Shown here piece after piece: positions 10,685-19,639 of a stretch of 64,000 nucleotides of DNA. Numbering within the stretch: position 1 is the stretch's first letter; the number at the start of each line of letters is the position of its first letter. A model generated the notes under the pieces. It made no database searches, had not been told where the DNA came from, and saw only the letters and a list, made by a program, of their open reading frames with translations. Origin of the DNA: Salinibacter grassmerensis (GTDB lineage Bacteria > Bacteroidota > Rhodothermia > Rhodothermales > Salinibacteraceae); NCBI RefSeq assembly GCF_947077765.1, contig NZ_CAMTTF010000001.1, positions 966,818 through 1,030,817 of the forward strand. Direction: 5' to 3'. A program made the position numbers and the translations under genes.

Positions 10685-11932
10685 GTGGAACCAAATCAGT
10701 CCTCCGGTGACGCCCGAATCGAGGTAAACACCGACTCGGACTCGGCCTCGACGACGGCCGCGTCCCAACCGACGGCCGACCGCTACTGGCTGCACCTTCT
10801 TCTCTTCGTCCTCACGCTGGCATCCACGGTGTACGTGGGGGCCTCGTGGTGGGCCAACCGGCTGCTCCACTACGAGGCGCACGACCAGACGATCTCGCTC
10901 CTCTTCCTGACCCTCAATCAGGCCTGGCTCGTCGACGGACTGCGCTACGCGATTCCGCTCGTCGGCTTCCTCACGGTGCACGAGTTTGGGCACTACTTCG
11001 CGGCGCGGTACCACGATGTGCGCACGTCGCTGCCCTACTACATCCCCTTTCCGTTCAACGGAATCGGCAATTTCGGGGCTGTCATCAGCATTCGGCAGCG
11101 CATCCCGAGCACGCGCTCGCTTTTCGACATTGGGGTGGCCGGGCCGCTGGCGGGCTTCGTGGTTGCGCTCGGAGCACTGACCTACGGCTTCGCGACGCTC
11201 CCGCCCCCGGAATACCTGCTCGACCTGCCGGGGCACGAAGCGCTGAAGGCGCACATCCGGCAGCACGGAACGTTTCCGGACACGCGTCCGACCTCGGGCA
11301 ACGGAGTGCCAGTCCTGGTGGTGGGGTACACGCCGCTCTACTGGGCCCTGTCCCAGGTCTTCGCGAACGTCCCGCCAATGTACGAGCTGTACCACTACCC
11401 GGTGCTCTTTGCGGGGTGGCTCGGGCTGTTCTTCACGGCGCTCAACCTGCTTCCGGTGGGCCAGCTCGATGGCGGGCATGTGATGTATGCGCTGCTGGGC
11501 GACAAGTGGCACCGCCGCTTCGCGCAGGCCTTCGTCTTCGTGCTGCTGTTCTCGGGGGGCATAGGATTCATGGACGGAATGCAGCAGCCCCTCCAGGATG
11601 TGAGTCCATGGCTGGGGAGGGCGTCATGGATCATCCTCGCGGCGATCTACTACGGCTACCTATACAAAATCTTTGGGGGGACCGATCGGCGCACCTGGGC
11701 TGGGCTGGCGGGCCTGCTGCTGGGGGTGGGGGCGGCGATGACACTTGGGTGGACGGGACTCGGATGGACCGGTTGGCTCGTGTGGAGTCTCCTGATTATC
11801 TTCCTCGTCCGTGTGAAGCACCCCCCGGTCCTGCGCCCGCAGCGACTGACGCCCGGGCGGCGGATCCTGGGGTACCTGGCCATTGCCATCTTCATTCTTT
11901 GCTTCAGCCTGCAGCCCCTGAGCACGGTTTAG
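10685..11932 (+). CDS. Site-2-type intramembrane metalloprotease (M50)
   Basis: This 415-residue polytopic membrane protein carries the zinc motif HEFGH at 99-103 in a membrane segment and the third-ligand motif NLLPVGQLDGGH further downstream, the two hallmarks of M50/site-2 proteases. About eight hydrophobic segments are visible. The first 30 residues are polar and acidic. It starts at GTG 10685. Such enzymes cleave membrane substrates, often anti-sigma factors, but no sigma or anti-sigma gene is adjacent, so the substrate is unknown. No PDZ domain is evident between the two motifs; there is instead an extracytoplasmic loop of about 70 residues. Confidence 0.9.
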   Translation: MEPNQSSGDARIEVNTDSDSASTTAASQPTADRYWLHLLLFVLTLASTVYVGASWWANRLLHYEAHDQTISLLFLTLNQAWLVDGLRYAIPLVGFLTVHEFGHYFAARYHDVRTSLPYYIPFPFNGIGNFGAVISIRQRIPSTRSLFDIGVAGPLAGFVVALGALTYGFATLPPPEYLLDLPGHEALKAHIRQHGTFPDTRPTSGNGVPVLVVGYTPLYWALSQVFANVPPMYELYHYPVLFAGWLGLFFTALNLLPVGQLDGGHVMYALLGDKWHRRFAQAFVFVLLFSGGIGFMDGMQQPLQDVSPWLGRASWIILAAIYYGYLYKIFGGTDRRTWAGLAGLLLGVGAAMTLGWTGLGWTGWLVWSLLIIFLVRVKHPPVLRPQRLTPGRRILGYLAIAIFILCFSLQPLSTV

Positions 11933-12013
11933 CGCCGGACACTCTGGGCATGTCGCCGCCGCGCAAACTAGTGCAGGACGCTTGAGACCCCTAAACCGAT
12001 TCGCGTCTTACCC

Positions 12014-12535
12014 ATGGAAAACTCGACGTTGTCCATCCTGGGACGTCTGCTGGGGGCCGGGCTGGTTGCAGGCGGGCTGGTCCTGTGGGGCGGGTGCGAC
12101 ACGGTGCCGGCCCCGGAGCGCACTCCGCGGGGGCCGTCGGTAACGGATCTTCGGGTGACCCCGGACAGCCTCCATGAGTCCGATGTGCAGGTCGTAGATA
12201 CTATGGCTCAGGTCGAGGTCGATGTGTCGGCGCGAGTGGCGGATCCGGACGGAACGGTGGAGCGCGTTGCGTTTGTCTTTGAGCCGTCGTCAAATCCGCG
12301 GCGTACAATCTCAGGGACTCTGTCTGCCGTGGAACCGCCCTTGTATGGAGGAACGCTCCCGCTCTCAGTTCCTCTCGTCGACGAGATCTATACGGTCCGC
12401 GTCTTTGCCGTAGACGACGACAGCCTGTCGGGCAACCAGGTGACGGGACAGTTCCGGTTTGTGCCGACGGACACGTCAGAGGCCGCAGGGGACGCTCTTC
12501 GTATGCAGCTGAATCGCCGCCCGGACGACTCGTGA
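12014..12535 (+). CDS. Predicted lipoprotein of unknown function
   Basis: The 173-residue product has a hydrophobic signal segment ending in LVLWGGC, a good lipobox with Cys at about 29. The mature part (VTDLRVTPDSLHESD..., RVADPDGTVERVAFVF, YTVRVFAVDDDSLSGN) looks like a single Ig- or cadherin-like beta-sandwich. Its stop overlaps the GTG start of the next gene (GTGA), so the two are translationally coupled. With that sorting-domain protein and the PorV-like protein it forms a three-gene surface cluster. I do not recognise a specific family. Confidence 0.82.
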   Translation: MENSTLSILGRLLGAGLVAGGLVLWGGCDTVPAPERTPRGPSVTDLRVTPDSLHESDVQVVDTMAQVEVDVSARVADPDGTVERVAFVFEPSSNPRRTISGTLSAVEPPLYGGTLPLSVPLVDEIYTVRVFAVDDDSLSGNQVTGQFRFVPTDTSEAAGDALRMQLNRRPDDS

Positions 12536-14148
12536 ACCGCATTCTCGTGTGGCTTTTCGTGCTGGGGCTGGCCGCCGCGCCGGCGTGGGGACAGGGGCCG
12601 CCGCGCCTGCAGGAACTACGTCCGACGACGGGCCTGGCCAGCAATACGGTCCAGGAGCTAGCGTCGGCGGGCGACTCGCTCTGGGCGGGGCCCCTGCTCA
12701 CCGTGTACGTGGAGGACGAGGCGCGCCTGTTCACGCCGGACGATCCGGTGGTGGAGCGTCGGCTCAGAGAGGGAAGCAATGTCGTGTTCTCGCTGGCCGC
12801 CGAGGGGGGCATACGAGGCGCCTCGACCGTCTGGGCGGGCCTCGCGTTCGACGCTGGGGGCGATGCGATTGGGGCGGGCGGATTTTTGGTGTCGACCGAC
12901 GGCGGAGCGTCTTTCGCGACGCGACCGGTCCCGCTCGACGACGCGGCGGACACGACGATCACCTACGGTACAGGTACGCTCCCGGCGGTTCCGATCACGC
13001 AGGAGGCCGGGAGCCCTCCTCGGGATCTCGCGATCGAGCCCCAGGCCGATACCGTGTGGACTGCTGGGGGGCGCAGTGGCCTGCGGCGTTGGACGGAGCA
13101 GGACTCGGCCTGGACGCGAGCCGTGCTGCCCCCGGACACGAGCACCCGCATTGAGCCGTCCACGCCGACTGATTTCCTGGTAGCCCCGCCTCTCGATGAC
13201 GGACGGGGCTTCCAGAACCACCGGGCCCTGAGTGTGCTGGTGGACGAGACAGGCACGGTATGGGCCGGCACCGCCGCCGGCCTCAACCGCTCGACGCCGG
13301 ACGACGTCGGCCCGTCTGGGGACCGGGCCTGGCGCCTTTTTCGGCCGGACGGCACCCCCAACAGCCTGACGGGGCAGTTTGTGCTTGGGTTGGCCGAGCA
13401 GCCGCGCCCCAATGGGCGCAACCCGATCTGGATCGCCACCCTGCGGGCCGACGGGGGGAGTGTGCTCCAGCGCAGCGGGCTCACGGTGACGCCGGACGGG
13501 GGCGAGACCTTCCGGCAGCCCCTCATCGGGGAACAGGTGAACGACGTGGCGGCCCGTCAGACGCGCGTCTACGCCGCCACCGAGAACGGGCTCTTCGTGT
13601 CGGAGAATCAGGGGCGCACGTGGCGTACTGTTGAAGAGGTATCGCTCGCGGAAGAGAGTCAGGCGTTCCCGGGAGAGCTGACGGCCCGCGCCGTCGAGGT
13701 CACGCCCGCGGCGCTCTGGGTGGGGACGACGGAGGGTCTGTTGCGCCTGGACCGCGAACAAGAGCCCCAGCTCTTGCCCGGCGAGGCGGACGCCCGGCCC
13801 CCGGAGTGGCAGCTGTTTCGGACCGAGGTGCCCGTCAATCCCGACGAGCCGACCGAACAGGTGCCCGACGTCGAGACGTACGCCTACCCGAACCCATTCG
13901 TCCCGTCGCGCGACGATGCGGTACGGATCGTTTATGACGTTCCGGAGCCGCAGACGGTGAAGGTGTCCATCTACGACTTCGGGATGAACCGTGTGCGCAC
14001 GCTCGAAGAGCAGGAGCCGGACGGCCAGCAGGAAATCGTCTGGGACGGAACCGACGCCTCGGGGCTCCGCCTGCCCACCGGCACGTACCTGTACACGGTC
14101 GAGGTAGGGGGCACGACGGTACGAGGGAAAATCCTGCTCTCAAACTGA
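12532..14148 (+). CDS. Secreted propeller-like protein with FlgD/type IX-like C-terminal domain
   Basis: The 538-residue protein has a signal peptide (about 1-20, cleaved after AWGQ). The central part contains repeated short motifs such as GTVWAGTAAGLNRS, RVYAATENGLFVSENQGRTWR and LWVGTTEGLLRLD, as in two-component-regulator or sialidase-like beta-propellers. The last 90 residues (YPNPFVPSRDDAVRIVY, VKVSIYDFGMNRVRTL, IVWDGTDASGLRLPTGTYLY) form a FlgD-Ig-like domain resembling type IX secretion C-terminal signals. The GTG start overlaps the previous stop. The PorV-like gene lies 47 bases downstream. It is probably exported to the cell surface; its ligand is unknown. Confidence 0.85.
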   Translation: MNRILVWLFVLGLAAAPAWGQGPPRLQELRPTTGLASNTVQELASAGDSLWAGPLLTVYVEDEARLFTPDDPVVERRLREGSNVVFSLAAEGGIRGASTVWAGLAFDAGGDAIGAGGFLVSTDGGASFATRPVPLDDAADTTITYGTGTLPAVPITQEAGSPPRDLAIEPQADTVWTAGGRSGLRRWTEQDSAWTRAVLPPDTSTRIEPSTPTDFLVAPPLDDGRGFQNHRALSVLVDETGTVWAGTAAGLNRSTPDDVGPSGDRAWRLFRPDGTPNSLTGQFVLGLAEQPRPNGRNPIWIATLRADGGSVLQRSGLTVTPDGGETFRQPLIGEQVNDVAARQTRVYAATENGLFVSENQGRTWRTVEEVSLAEESQAFPGELTARAVEVTPAALWVGTTEGLLRLDREQEPQLLPGEADARPPEWQLFRTEVPVNPDEPTEQVPDVETYAYPNPFVPSRDDAVRIVYDVPEPQTVKVSIYDFGMNRVRTLEEQEPDGQQEIVWDGTDASGLRLPTGTYLYTVEVGGTTVRGKILLSN

Positions 14149-14195
14149 TCGCTCCGCCCGGCGCCGCTGACTTTCGTTCACGTGTCCGCTCTTCC

Positions 14196-15263
14196 ATGCG
14201 CAGTTGGACTCTTCCATCGCTAGTTGGCCGTTTGGGGCGGCAGGCGGGCCTGAGTATTCTGCTCGGGATTGGGCTGATGGCAGGACTGTCGGTCCCGGCC
14301 AGTGGTCAAGATGTGGGAACCGGGGCGTTTTCCCGTCTGGGATTTGGGGCCCGCGGCATGGCGCTGGGCAACGCGCTGGTGGCCGACCCGTCCGCGGACG
14401 TGAGTCCGTACTACAATCCGGCCCTGCTTCCGGCCGCCTCCGGCCAGCGGGTGTCGGCGTCCGCCGCGCTGATGTCGTTCGACCGGGAGCTGCAGTTCCT
14501 CGAGTTTACGGCGCCCCTCGGCCCGACCGCGGGGATTGGGCTGAGCCTCACCCACGCCGGCGTCAACGACATCGACGGCCGCAACGCCGACGGCGTGCGC
14601 ACCGAAACGCTGTCGACCGACGAGTTTGCGCTCTCGCTTGCATTTGGCAACCGCTTCGCGGACTGGCTTGCGGTGGGCACCACCCTCACGCTGTACCAGT
14701 CCGACCTGCTGCCCGAGGCGGATCCCGTCCGAGGCTTCGGCGTCGACCTGGGCGTGCGTGTGCAGCCTACCGAGCGACTCTCTCTGGCTGCCGCCGTCAA
14801 GGATCTGCTGGCCAGGTACGAGTGGGACGCCGCCCCGGTGGGCGGGGGCAGCCACACGGACCGGTTCCCGGTGCGGGTGCAGGTGGGAGGGGGCTACGCG
14901 CTCCTCGACAGGCGTCTTCAACTCCTAGCGGAAGTAGAGTCCCGGTATACCGCACGGGACCGACGGACTCAACAGACCCTCGTCACGTCGGGCGGCCCGC
15001 GGGCCCAGACCCGAACCGAGTCGTTCCTCCTCCACGACCTGCGGGCACGGGTCGGGGCCGCCTACCGCCCCCTCGAGAGTCTTCGCCTTCGGGTGGGGGT
15101 CGACCGCCTTGGGGTGGGCGACACGAGCGGCCTTCGTCCCAGTGCCGGGTTCGGCGTGCGGCAATCGATTGGGGACCTCGACCTCCGCATCAGCTACGCG
15201 GCCACACTTGAGCCCTATGTCCGGACCGTCGTGAATACCGGGACCGTCGAGCTCTTTCTGTGA
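14196..15263 (+). CDS. PorV/PorQ-family outer-membrane beta-barrel protein
   Basis: The 355-residue protein has a signal peptide ending near SGQD. It then has the family signature GAFSRLGFGARGMALGNA with DPSADVSPYYNPALLP, characteristic of PorV/PorQ (UPF0164) barrels. Alternating beta-strands continue to a terminal VNTGTVELFL strand. PorV-type proteins carry substrates of the type IX secretion system at the outer membrane, and its position directly after a gene with a type IX-like C-terminal domain fits that role. It is convergent with the CPBP protease gene, with only 34 bases between the stops. Confidence 0.85.
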   Translation: MRSWTLPSLVGRLGRQAGLSILLGIGLMAGLSVPASGQDVGTGAFSRLGFGARGMALGNALVADPSADVSPYYNPALLPAASGQRVSASAALMSFDRELQFLEFTAPLGPTAGIGLSLTHAGVNDIDGRNADGVRTETLSTDEFALSLAFGNRFADWLAVGTTLTLYQSDLLPEADPVRGFGVDLGVRVQPTERLSLAAAVKDLLARYEWDAAPVGGGSHTDRFPVRVQVGGGYALLDRRLQLLAEVESRYTARDRRTQQTLVTSGGPRAQTRTESFLLHDLRARVGAAYRPLESLRLRVGVDRLGVGDTSGLRPSAGFGVRQSIGDLDLRISYAATLEPYVRTVVNTGTVELFL

Positions 15264-15297
15264 GGGCCAGAGGGCGGACGTCGGTCGGGGATGGCAC

Positions 15298-16095
15298 TCA
15301 CCCAAGCTGGGACAGAAGCTCGAACAGGGCGTCGAGGCCCACCCCTGACACGCCCGTTCGAATGCGGAGGGCACACCACAGGTCGAGCAGCATCATCTGG
15401 GCGGCGTGGATGGGAACGGCAATCCAGAAGGAGCGGCAGCGCCAGACGAGGGCGCCCAGGGCGATGCCGCCCACGACGGAGAGCAGCGCCTCCGGCCACG
15501 GCTTCGTGACGTGGAGGGCGGCGAAGGGAAGCGCCTGTACAAAAATGGCCGACAGGCCGAAGGTCGGTGCGGTGCCGAAGAGCACGAACCCGCGCCACAG
15601 ATACTCCCACCCCACCCAGTAGAAGAGAAACAGGGCCTCGTAGATGAAGAACACGGCCCAGTCCCGGGTTGCCGGCTGGTAGTGCGGGTACTGCTCCTGA
15701 AAAGCTGCGCCATCGGAGAGCACCCACGTCCCCGCTGCCACGACCGGCAGGTAGAGGGCGGCGACGACGCTCGCAAATCGCCATTCGCCCAGGCCTAGAC
15801 CGATCTCGTCGAGGGTCGGTGCGAAGAATGCTCGGAGGGCCGTCGCCGGCACCACGAAGCCGAGCAGGCCCTGCATCCCAAACCACCACCCCCAGCTTGC
15901 GAGTCCCTGCCAGTCTCGAGGGAGAAACGTTGCGAGGTGAGTGCGGAAAAGCCCGCGGTCGCCCAGAATGAACTGGAGAACGACGAGCACCGCCGCGGCT
16001 GTGAGGACGAACGTCGTCTGCCCGTCGAGGGAGACGGCGGCCCGGCGAAGGCGACGCCACTCCGTCCGGAGACGGGCGGCCAGTGCGTGCAGCAT
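15298..16095 (-). CDS. CPBP-family intramembrane protease-like protein
   Basis: The 265-residue polytopic membrane protein has about seven hydrophobic segments. The CPBP (Rce1/Abi) core appears as WEYLWRGFVLFG followed by ALPFAALHVTKPWPEALLS and a later IAVPIHAAQM. In the classic EExxxR motif the first Glu is Trp here, while the second Glu, the Arg and the downstream His motifs remain; a WE...RG variant is common in related bacteria. The ATG at 16095 is preferred over an upstream start that adds a non-conserved tail. It lies 86 bases downstream of the S9-family gene on the same strand. Confidence 0.82.
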   Translation of the reverse strand: MLHALAARLRTEWRRLRRAAVSLDGQTTFVLTAAAVLVVLQFILGDRGLFRTHLATFLPRDWQGLASWGWWFGMQGLLGFVVPATALRAFFAPTLDEIGLGLGEWRFASVVAALYLPVVAAGTWVLSDGAAFQEQYPHYQPATRDWAVFFIYEALFLFYWVGWEYLWRGFVLFGTAPTFGLSAIFVQALPFAALHVTKPWPEALLSVVGGIALGALVWRCRSFWIAVPIHAAQMMLLDLWCALRIRTGVSGVGLDALFELLSQLG

Positions 16096-16181
16096 GAGAA
16101 ACAAGGAATTGGGCAGCGAACGCGATGCCGACAGACAGGGGGCAACGGAATTCTTCTCGTCCCCCAAAGCCGAAGTGCTGG

Positions 16182-18878
16182 TCAGGGGCGATTGGTCGTC
16201 CGGGAGGAGCCAGGCGGCGCAGGCAGGTCCAGGAAGCGCGCAAGGAACTCGTGGGTCCGCACGAGACGGTCGAGGCGCTGACGCGGAGAGGCCGAGGCGG
16301 ACACGTCATGCCCCACCCCAGGATACCGCACGTACTCGACGGGGCGATCCAGGATCTTGAGGCGTTTGTACAGACGCTCACCCTGAGACGGCCCCACGCG
16401 CCGGTCGGTCCCGCCCTGCATCAGCAGGAGCGGCGTGCGGATCAGGTGTGCGTACGTGAGTGGCGAGTTGCGGTGAAGGGCGGTCCAGGGCGTCCGGGCG
16501 GTCGAGTCGGGAGACAGAAGCCCGAAGGAGAGTGTAGGGTCGCCGAGCGAAAGCGGCGGAACGCCCTCCCAGGGATACCCGCCAAACTCCTCCGGCACGA
16601 GGCGCCACGCACGGCCGCCGCCCAGCAGGGCCGGGAGGTCGTACACGCCATTGAGCGCAACGGCCGCGGCGAACCGGTCCGTCTGACCAAGGAGCCAGGC
16701 GGCAAGGGTGCCGCCGTACCCCGTGCCGCCGAGCGCGACCTGGGTGGAGTCGGTCCAGGACAGGGTCGCGGCGGAGTCCGCAAGGGCGAGGACGTCGCGG
16801 GCGGGGCCAGGGCCCCAGTTTTGGTCGTTGGCGCGCCGGAAGGCCGTCCCGAAGCCCGCCGAGCCCCGCGGAAACCCCTCCACGAGCCCCAGTCCGCGTC
16901 CCGCAAGGTACTGTCGCTCGAACCACGTTTCTGGCGTGTAGGGGGCACTCAACTCTGGAGGCCCGCCTCGCGCCTGCACGAACAGGGGATGCCGAAGCGA
17001 ATCCGGAAAGGCAACCGGACGCGTCACCCATCCGGTCACGTCGAGGCTGTCGCGGGAGATGGTCACGCGGCTGGGCTTCGCGATCTGTCGACGGGCCAGC
17101 CACTCGGCATTGGGCGTGGCGAGGGGCCGCTCGTTGTTGAAGCTGACGGTGTTGGCGTAGAGGGCGGAGGGTGTGGCTGGGTCCGTCGAGGCGTAGACGG
17201 CGGTCGCGTTGGTTACGTCGAATGAATGTATGGCCCGTGCGGCCCCCGTCATCTGTTCGGCCTCGGCGGGCCGAACCATGGTCGAGTCGAGCGTGAATTC
17301 GTTCCGCGAGGTGGCCCGGTCTGCGGGCATGTCCGGGCTCTGGGCCCGCGGATCCGCGTCGGTCGTATCTCGGGCGAAGGGGGTGAAGCGGAAGAGGGGA
17401 CGGCCGCCCTCTGAGGGGGCCGTCGCGTACAGGTACCAGCCGTCGGGCGCCCACTCGACGGACGCCACGTCCCGGTCGAGGGCGCTCGTGAGAACGCGGG
17501 GCTGTGACCGACCGTCCAGGTCAAAAATCCCGACGTCTGCGGGCGCGTCGCTCGTTCGGGAGAGCGACGCGAGGCGGAAGGCCACTGTGCTGCCGTCCGT
17601 CGTGACGGCGGGGTCCGTCAGGGCGTAGTTCTCAATGCGAAGCAGGCGACGAAGCCGGGGGCGGTCAAGGTCGGCCACGAACAGGGCGCGCCGGCGGACG
17701 CGGTCGGGCGATCGATTCGTGGAGGGCATCCCGCTTACGACGATCTGCCCGCCCCCGGGGAGCCAGTCGGCCTGGCCGTACGAGCGGTAGCCGCCCGTCA
17801 CGAGACGAGGCGTGGGGCGTGGGGGGCGCCCGGAGCGGATGCCGGGGGGAACGTCCACAACGTAGTGGTGGCGGTAGGCCGGTGTGGGCTGGAGCCGCCG
17901 CTCGCCCTGCAGCTCGAGCCGGGACGAGACGAGGGCCGTCCCGGACCGGCGGTTCTGGTGCATCCATCGCCGAATTTGCGTGAGGTTGCCGTCCGGGGTG
18001 GCGGCAGTGTCGGGCCGCACGGCGACCGTCGTCGTGTCGGGACGGAGCCGAAACTGATCAAACACCGCCCGCACGCTATCGGGGGAGAGCGCCGCGAGGC
18101 GATGCACGGGCGGGGCGGCGAGGGTGTCCGGGATGGACGGATGCTGCGGGATTTGTAGGGTGTCAGTCGTGTCCGTGGGCGTCCGAAGCCGGCCGCCCGC
18201 GTCCACCGGAAGGGAGTCGACAGGGTTGAGCGTCCGGTCGTGTCGGAGGACGAGGAGGGTATCGGGCGCAGGAGCACGAACGGTGTCCGCGGGCGCCCGG
18301 CCAGGGCGCTCAGTGGGAGGTCGACGGTCCGTCTGTCGATGGACCGCCGGTTCGGGGACGCGGCTCGCGAAGAGCAGTTGCTCCCCACCGGGGCCCCACT
18401 GGGGGGCCTGAGCGCCGTGCGGCGTATCGGTCAGCTGATACGGAATGCCCCCATTGAGGGGAAGGACGAACACCTGCGGCGTGCCATCTACAGGGCGCAC
18501 GAAGGCAAGGTGTGTGCCGTCGGGGTGCCAGGCAGGCTCTCGGGCGTGGTGCCGGTTCTGAGACAGCAGACGCGGGTCGTCCCGTCCGCTCGTCCGCGTC
18601 ACGTACAGCCGGGCACGAGGCGTGGCGGACCGGCCGGGTGAAAGGCGGCGCACCGTATAGGCCACGGAGCGCCCGCGGGGAGAAAGCGCGACCTCCGTCA
18701 CCTCTCGCATCCGATACAGGTCCCGGGCCTGGATGGGCTGCTCTTCGTCCGAGGAAGCCTGTGCAGATGCCGTTGCGGGGAGAACGAGGCCCGTGAGGAG
18801 GCCCACCAGAAGGGACGCGAGAACCGTTCGGTGGACCCTAGGGCGATACGGTGACGCCGAGTTGGAACAGATTTGCAT
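16182..18878 (-). CDS. S9-family peptidase homologue lacking the nucleophile Ser
   Basis: The 898-residue secreted protein has a hydrophobic signal near the N-terminus ending at ATASAQA. An N-terminal beta-propeller region follows with several WxPDG repeats (EPAWHPDGTHLAFV, SVEWAPDGWYLYA) and a Pro/Arg/Thr-rich insertion of about 120 residues. The C-terminal alpha/beta-hydrolase domain is of the prolyl-oligopeptidase type (FVQARGGPP, RANDQNWGPGPARDV). The catalytic Asp (GGTDRRV, Asp825) and His (PGVGHDVS, His857) are present. The nucleophile loop reads GGTGYGG instead of GGSYGG-like, so the Ser position is Gly720. It may be a binding or chaperone-like pseudoenzyme. The start is ATG 18878, overlapping the upstream gene by 41 bases; an upstream start at 18911 is possible. 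Confidence 0.85.
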   Translation of the reverse strand: MQICSNSASPYRPRVHRTVLASLLVGLLTGLVLPATASAQASSDEEQPIQARDLYRMREVTEVALSPRGRSVAYTVRRLSPGRSATPRARLYVTRTSGRDDPRLLSQNRHHAREPAWHPDGTHLAFVRPVDGTPQVFVLPLNGGIPYQLTDTPHGAQAPQWGPGGEQLLFASRVPEPAVHRQTDRRPPTERPGRAPADTVRAPAPDTLLVLRHDRTLNPVDSLPVDAGGRLRTPTDTTDTLQIPQHPSIPDTLAAPPVHRLAALSPDSVRAVFDQFRLRPDTTTVAVRPDTAATPDGNLTQIRRWMHQNRRSGTALVSSRLELQGERRLQPTPAYRHHYVVDVPPGIRSGRPPRPTPRLVTGGYRSYGQADWLPGGGQIVVSGMPSTNRSPDRVRRRALFVADLDRPRLRRLLRIENYALTDPAVTTDGSTVAFRLASLSRTSDAPADVGIFDLDGRSQPRVLTSALDRDVASVEWAPDGWYLYATAPSEGGRPLFRFTPFARDTTDADPRAQSPDMPADRATSRNEFTLDSTMVRPAEAEQMTGAARAIHSFDVTNATAVYASTDPATPSALYANTVSFNNERPLATPNAEWLARRQIAKPSRVTISRDSLDVTGWVTRPVAFPDSLRHPLFVQARGGPPELSAPYTPETWFERQYLAGRGLGLVEGFPRGSAGFGTAFRRANDQNWGPGPARDVLALADSAATLSWTDSTQVALGGTGYGGTLAAWLLGQTDRFAAAVALNGVYDLPALLGGGRAWRLVPEEFGGYPWEGVPPLSLGDPTLSFGLLSPDSTARTPWTALHRNSPLTYAHLIRTPLLLMQGGTDRRVGPSQGERLYKRLKILDRPVEYVRYPGVGHDVSASASPRQRLDRLVRTHEFLARFLDLPAPPGSSRTTNRP

Positions 18879-19569
18879 CAACGCCGGGATTGATTTGTCC
18901 ACGGAAGCCATTCGACAGGTGGTGATAGCGGTAGCCGGCAGTGAGAATCAGGGCAGAGGTCACGACCACACGGACGCCCGCCCCCACGTCGAACATAAAG
19001 TTCAGCGACCGCCCCAGCGCATTTGGGACGGAGCGGTTGAAGAACGCGAGGCCGGTGCTCCCCGCCAGGAACGGTTGGAGATGCTCGTCGGGCCGGAAGG
19101 TGAGCCGCAGGCCCGCCGGGCGCACCCCCACGCCGACCGCGGTCCGCCCCTGGGGACGAGAAGGGGAAGACGTCCGTTCGGGAGCAGGCCTGTCGGACGG
19201 AAGGGGGGAGAGGGCGCCGGCTGGAATCGACAGGAAGAGAACGGGAAGCAGGTCTGCCGTGTACGTGAGGGTCGGGCCGTCGGAAAGTGGAGTGCGAGAG
19301 GATGGGGCGAGGAGGCGATGGTAGCGCAGCCCGATCAGCCCCATCCTTGCACGCCGGATGTTTCCGATGAGGCGTCCGGTCGCGAACGAACCGCCGGCCC
19401 ACACGCCGATGGCGTTCGTGGAGGGGGCGGGGGCGAGGCTGTCCGTCGTCTGCCCTACACAAGGGACAACGACCCCGAGGCTGACAAGTAGGGCGACGAC
19501 GGCGAGGCGAGCGTGCAAAATCGGGAGCAATTTCGTCCGTGACGACGCGTAAGGCAGGGGCGAATCCAT
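18838..19569 (-). CDS. PagL-like lipid A deacylase / acyloxyacyl hydrolase
   Basis: The 243-residue protein has a signal peptide (about 1-40) and beta-barrel strands. Its C-terminal motif is YRYHHLSNGFRGQINPGVD followed by NLFQLGVTVS. The His-x-Ser-Asn core followed by N.G.. matches the catalytic His-Ser region of PagL lipid A 3-O-deacylases. The expected role is trimming an acyl chain of lipid A at the outer membrane. The barrel is preceded by an internal low-complexity insert (SPLPSDRPAPERTSSPSRPQ). The 3' end overlaps the S9-family gene, suggesting one transcript. Enzymatic activity is inferred. Confidence 0.7.
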   Translation of the reverse strand: MDSPLPYASSRTKLLPILHARLAVVALLVSLGVVVPCVGQTTDSLAPAPSTNAIGVWAGGSFATGRLIGNIRRARMGLIGLRYHRLLAPSSRTPLSDGPTLTYTADLLPVLFLSIPAGALSPLPSDRPAPERTSSPSRPQGRTAVGVGVRPAGLRLTFRPDEHLQPFLAGSTGLAFFNRSVPNALGRSLNFMFDVGAGVRVVVTSALILTAGYRYHHLSNGFRGQINPGVDANLFQLGVTVSP

Positions 19570-19639
19570 CTTGGCGGCACGCGGCCCGGACTTCCGAGTC
19601 CGTGCGAGCGATTCTTCTTCTCACCCAACCCCACCCCAA

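Noticed and set aside
9416-11512. 698-codon open frame opposite the aminotransferase and M50 genes
   Set aside because: It spans two real genes on the other strand and is rich in Arg/His/Pro, as in shadow frames.
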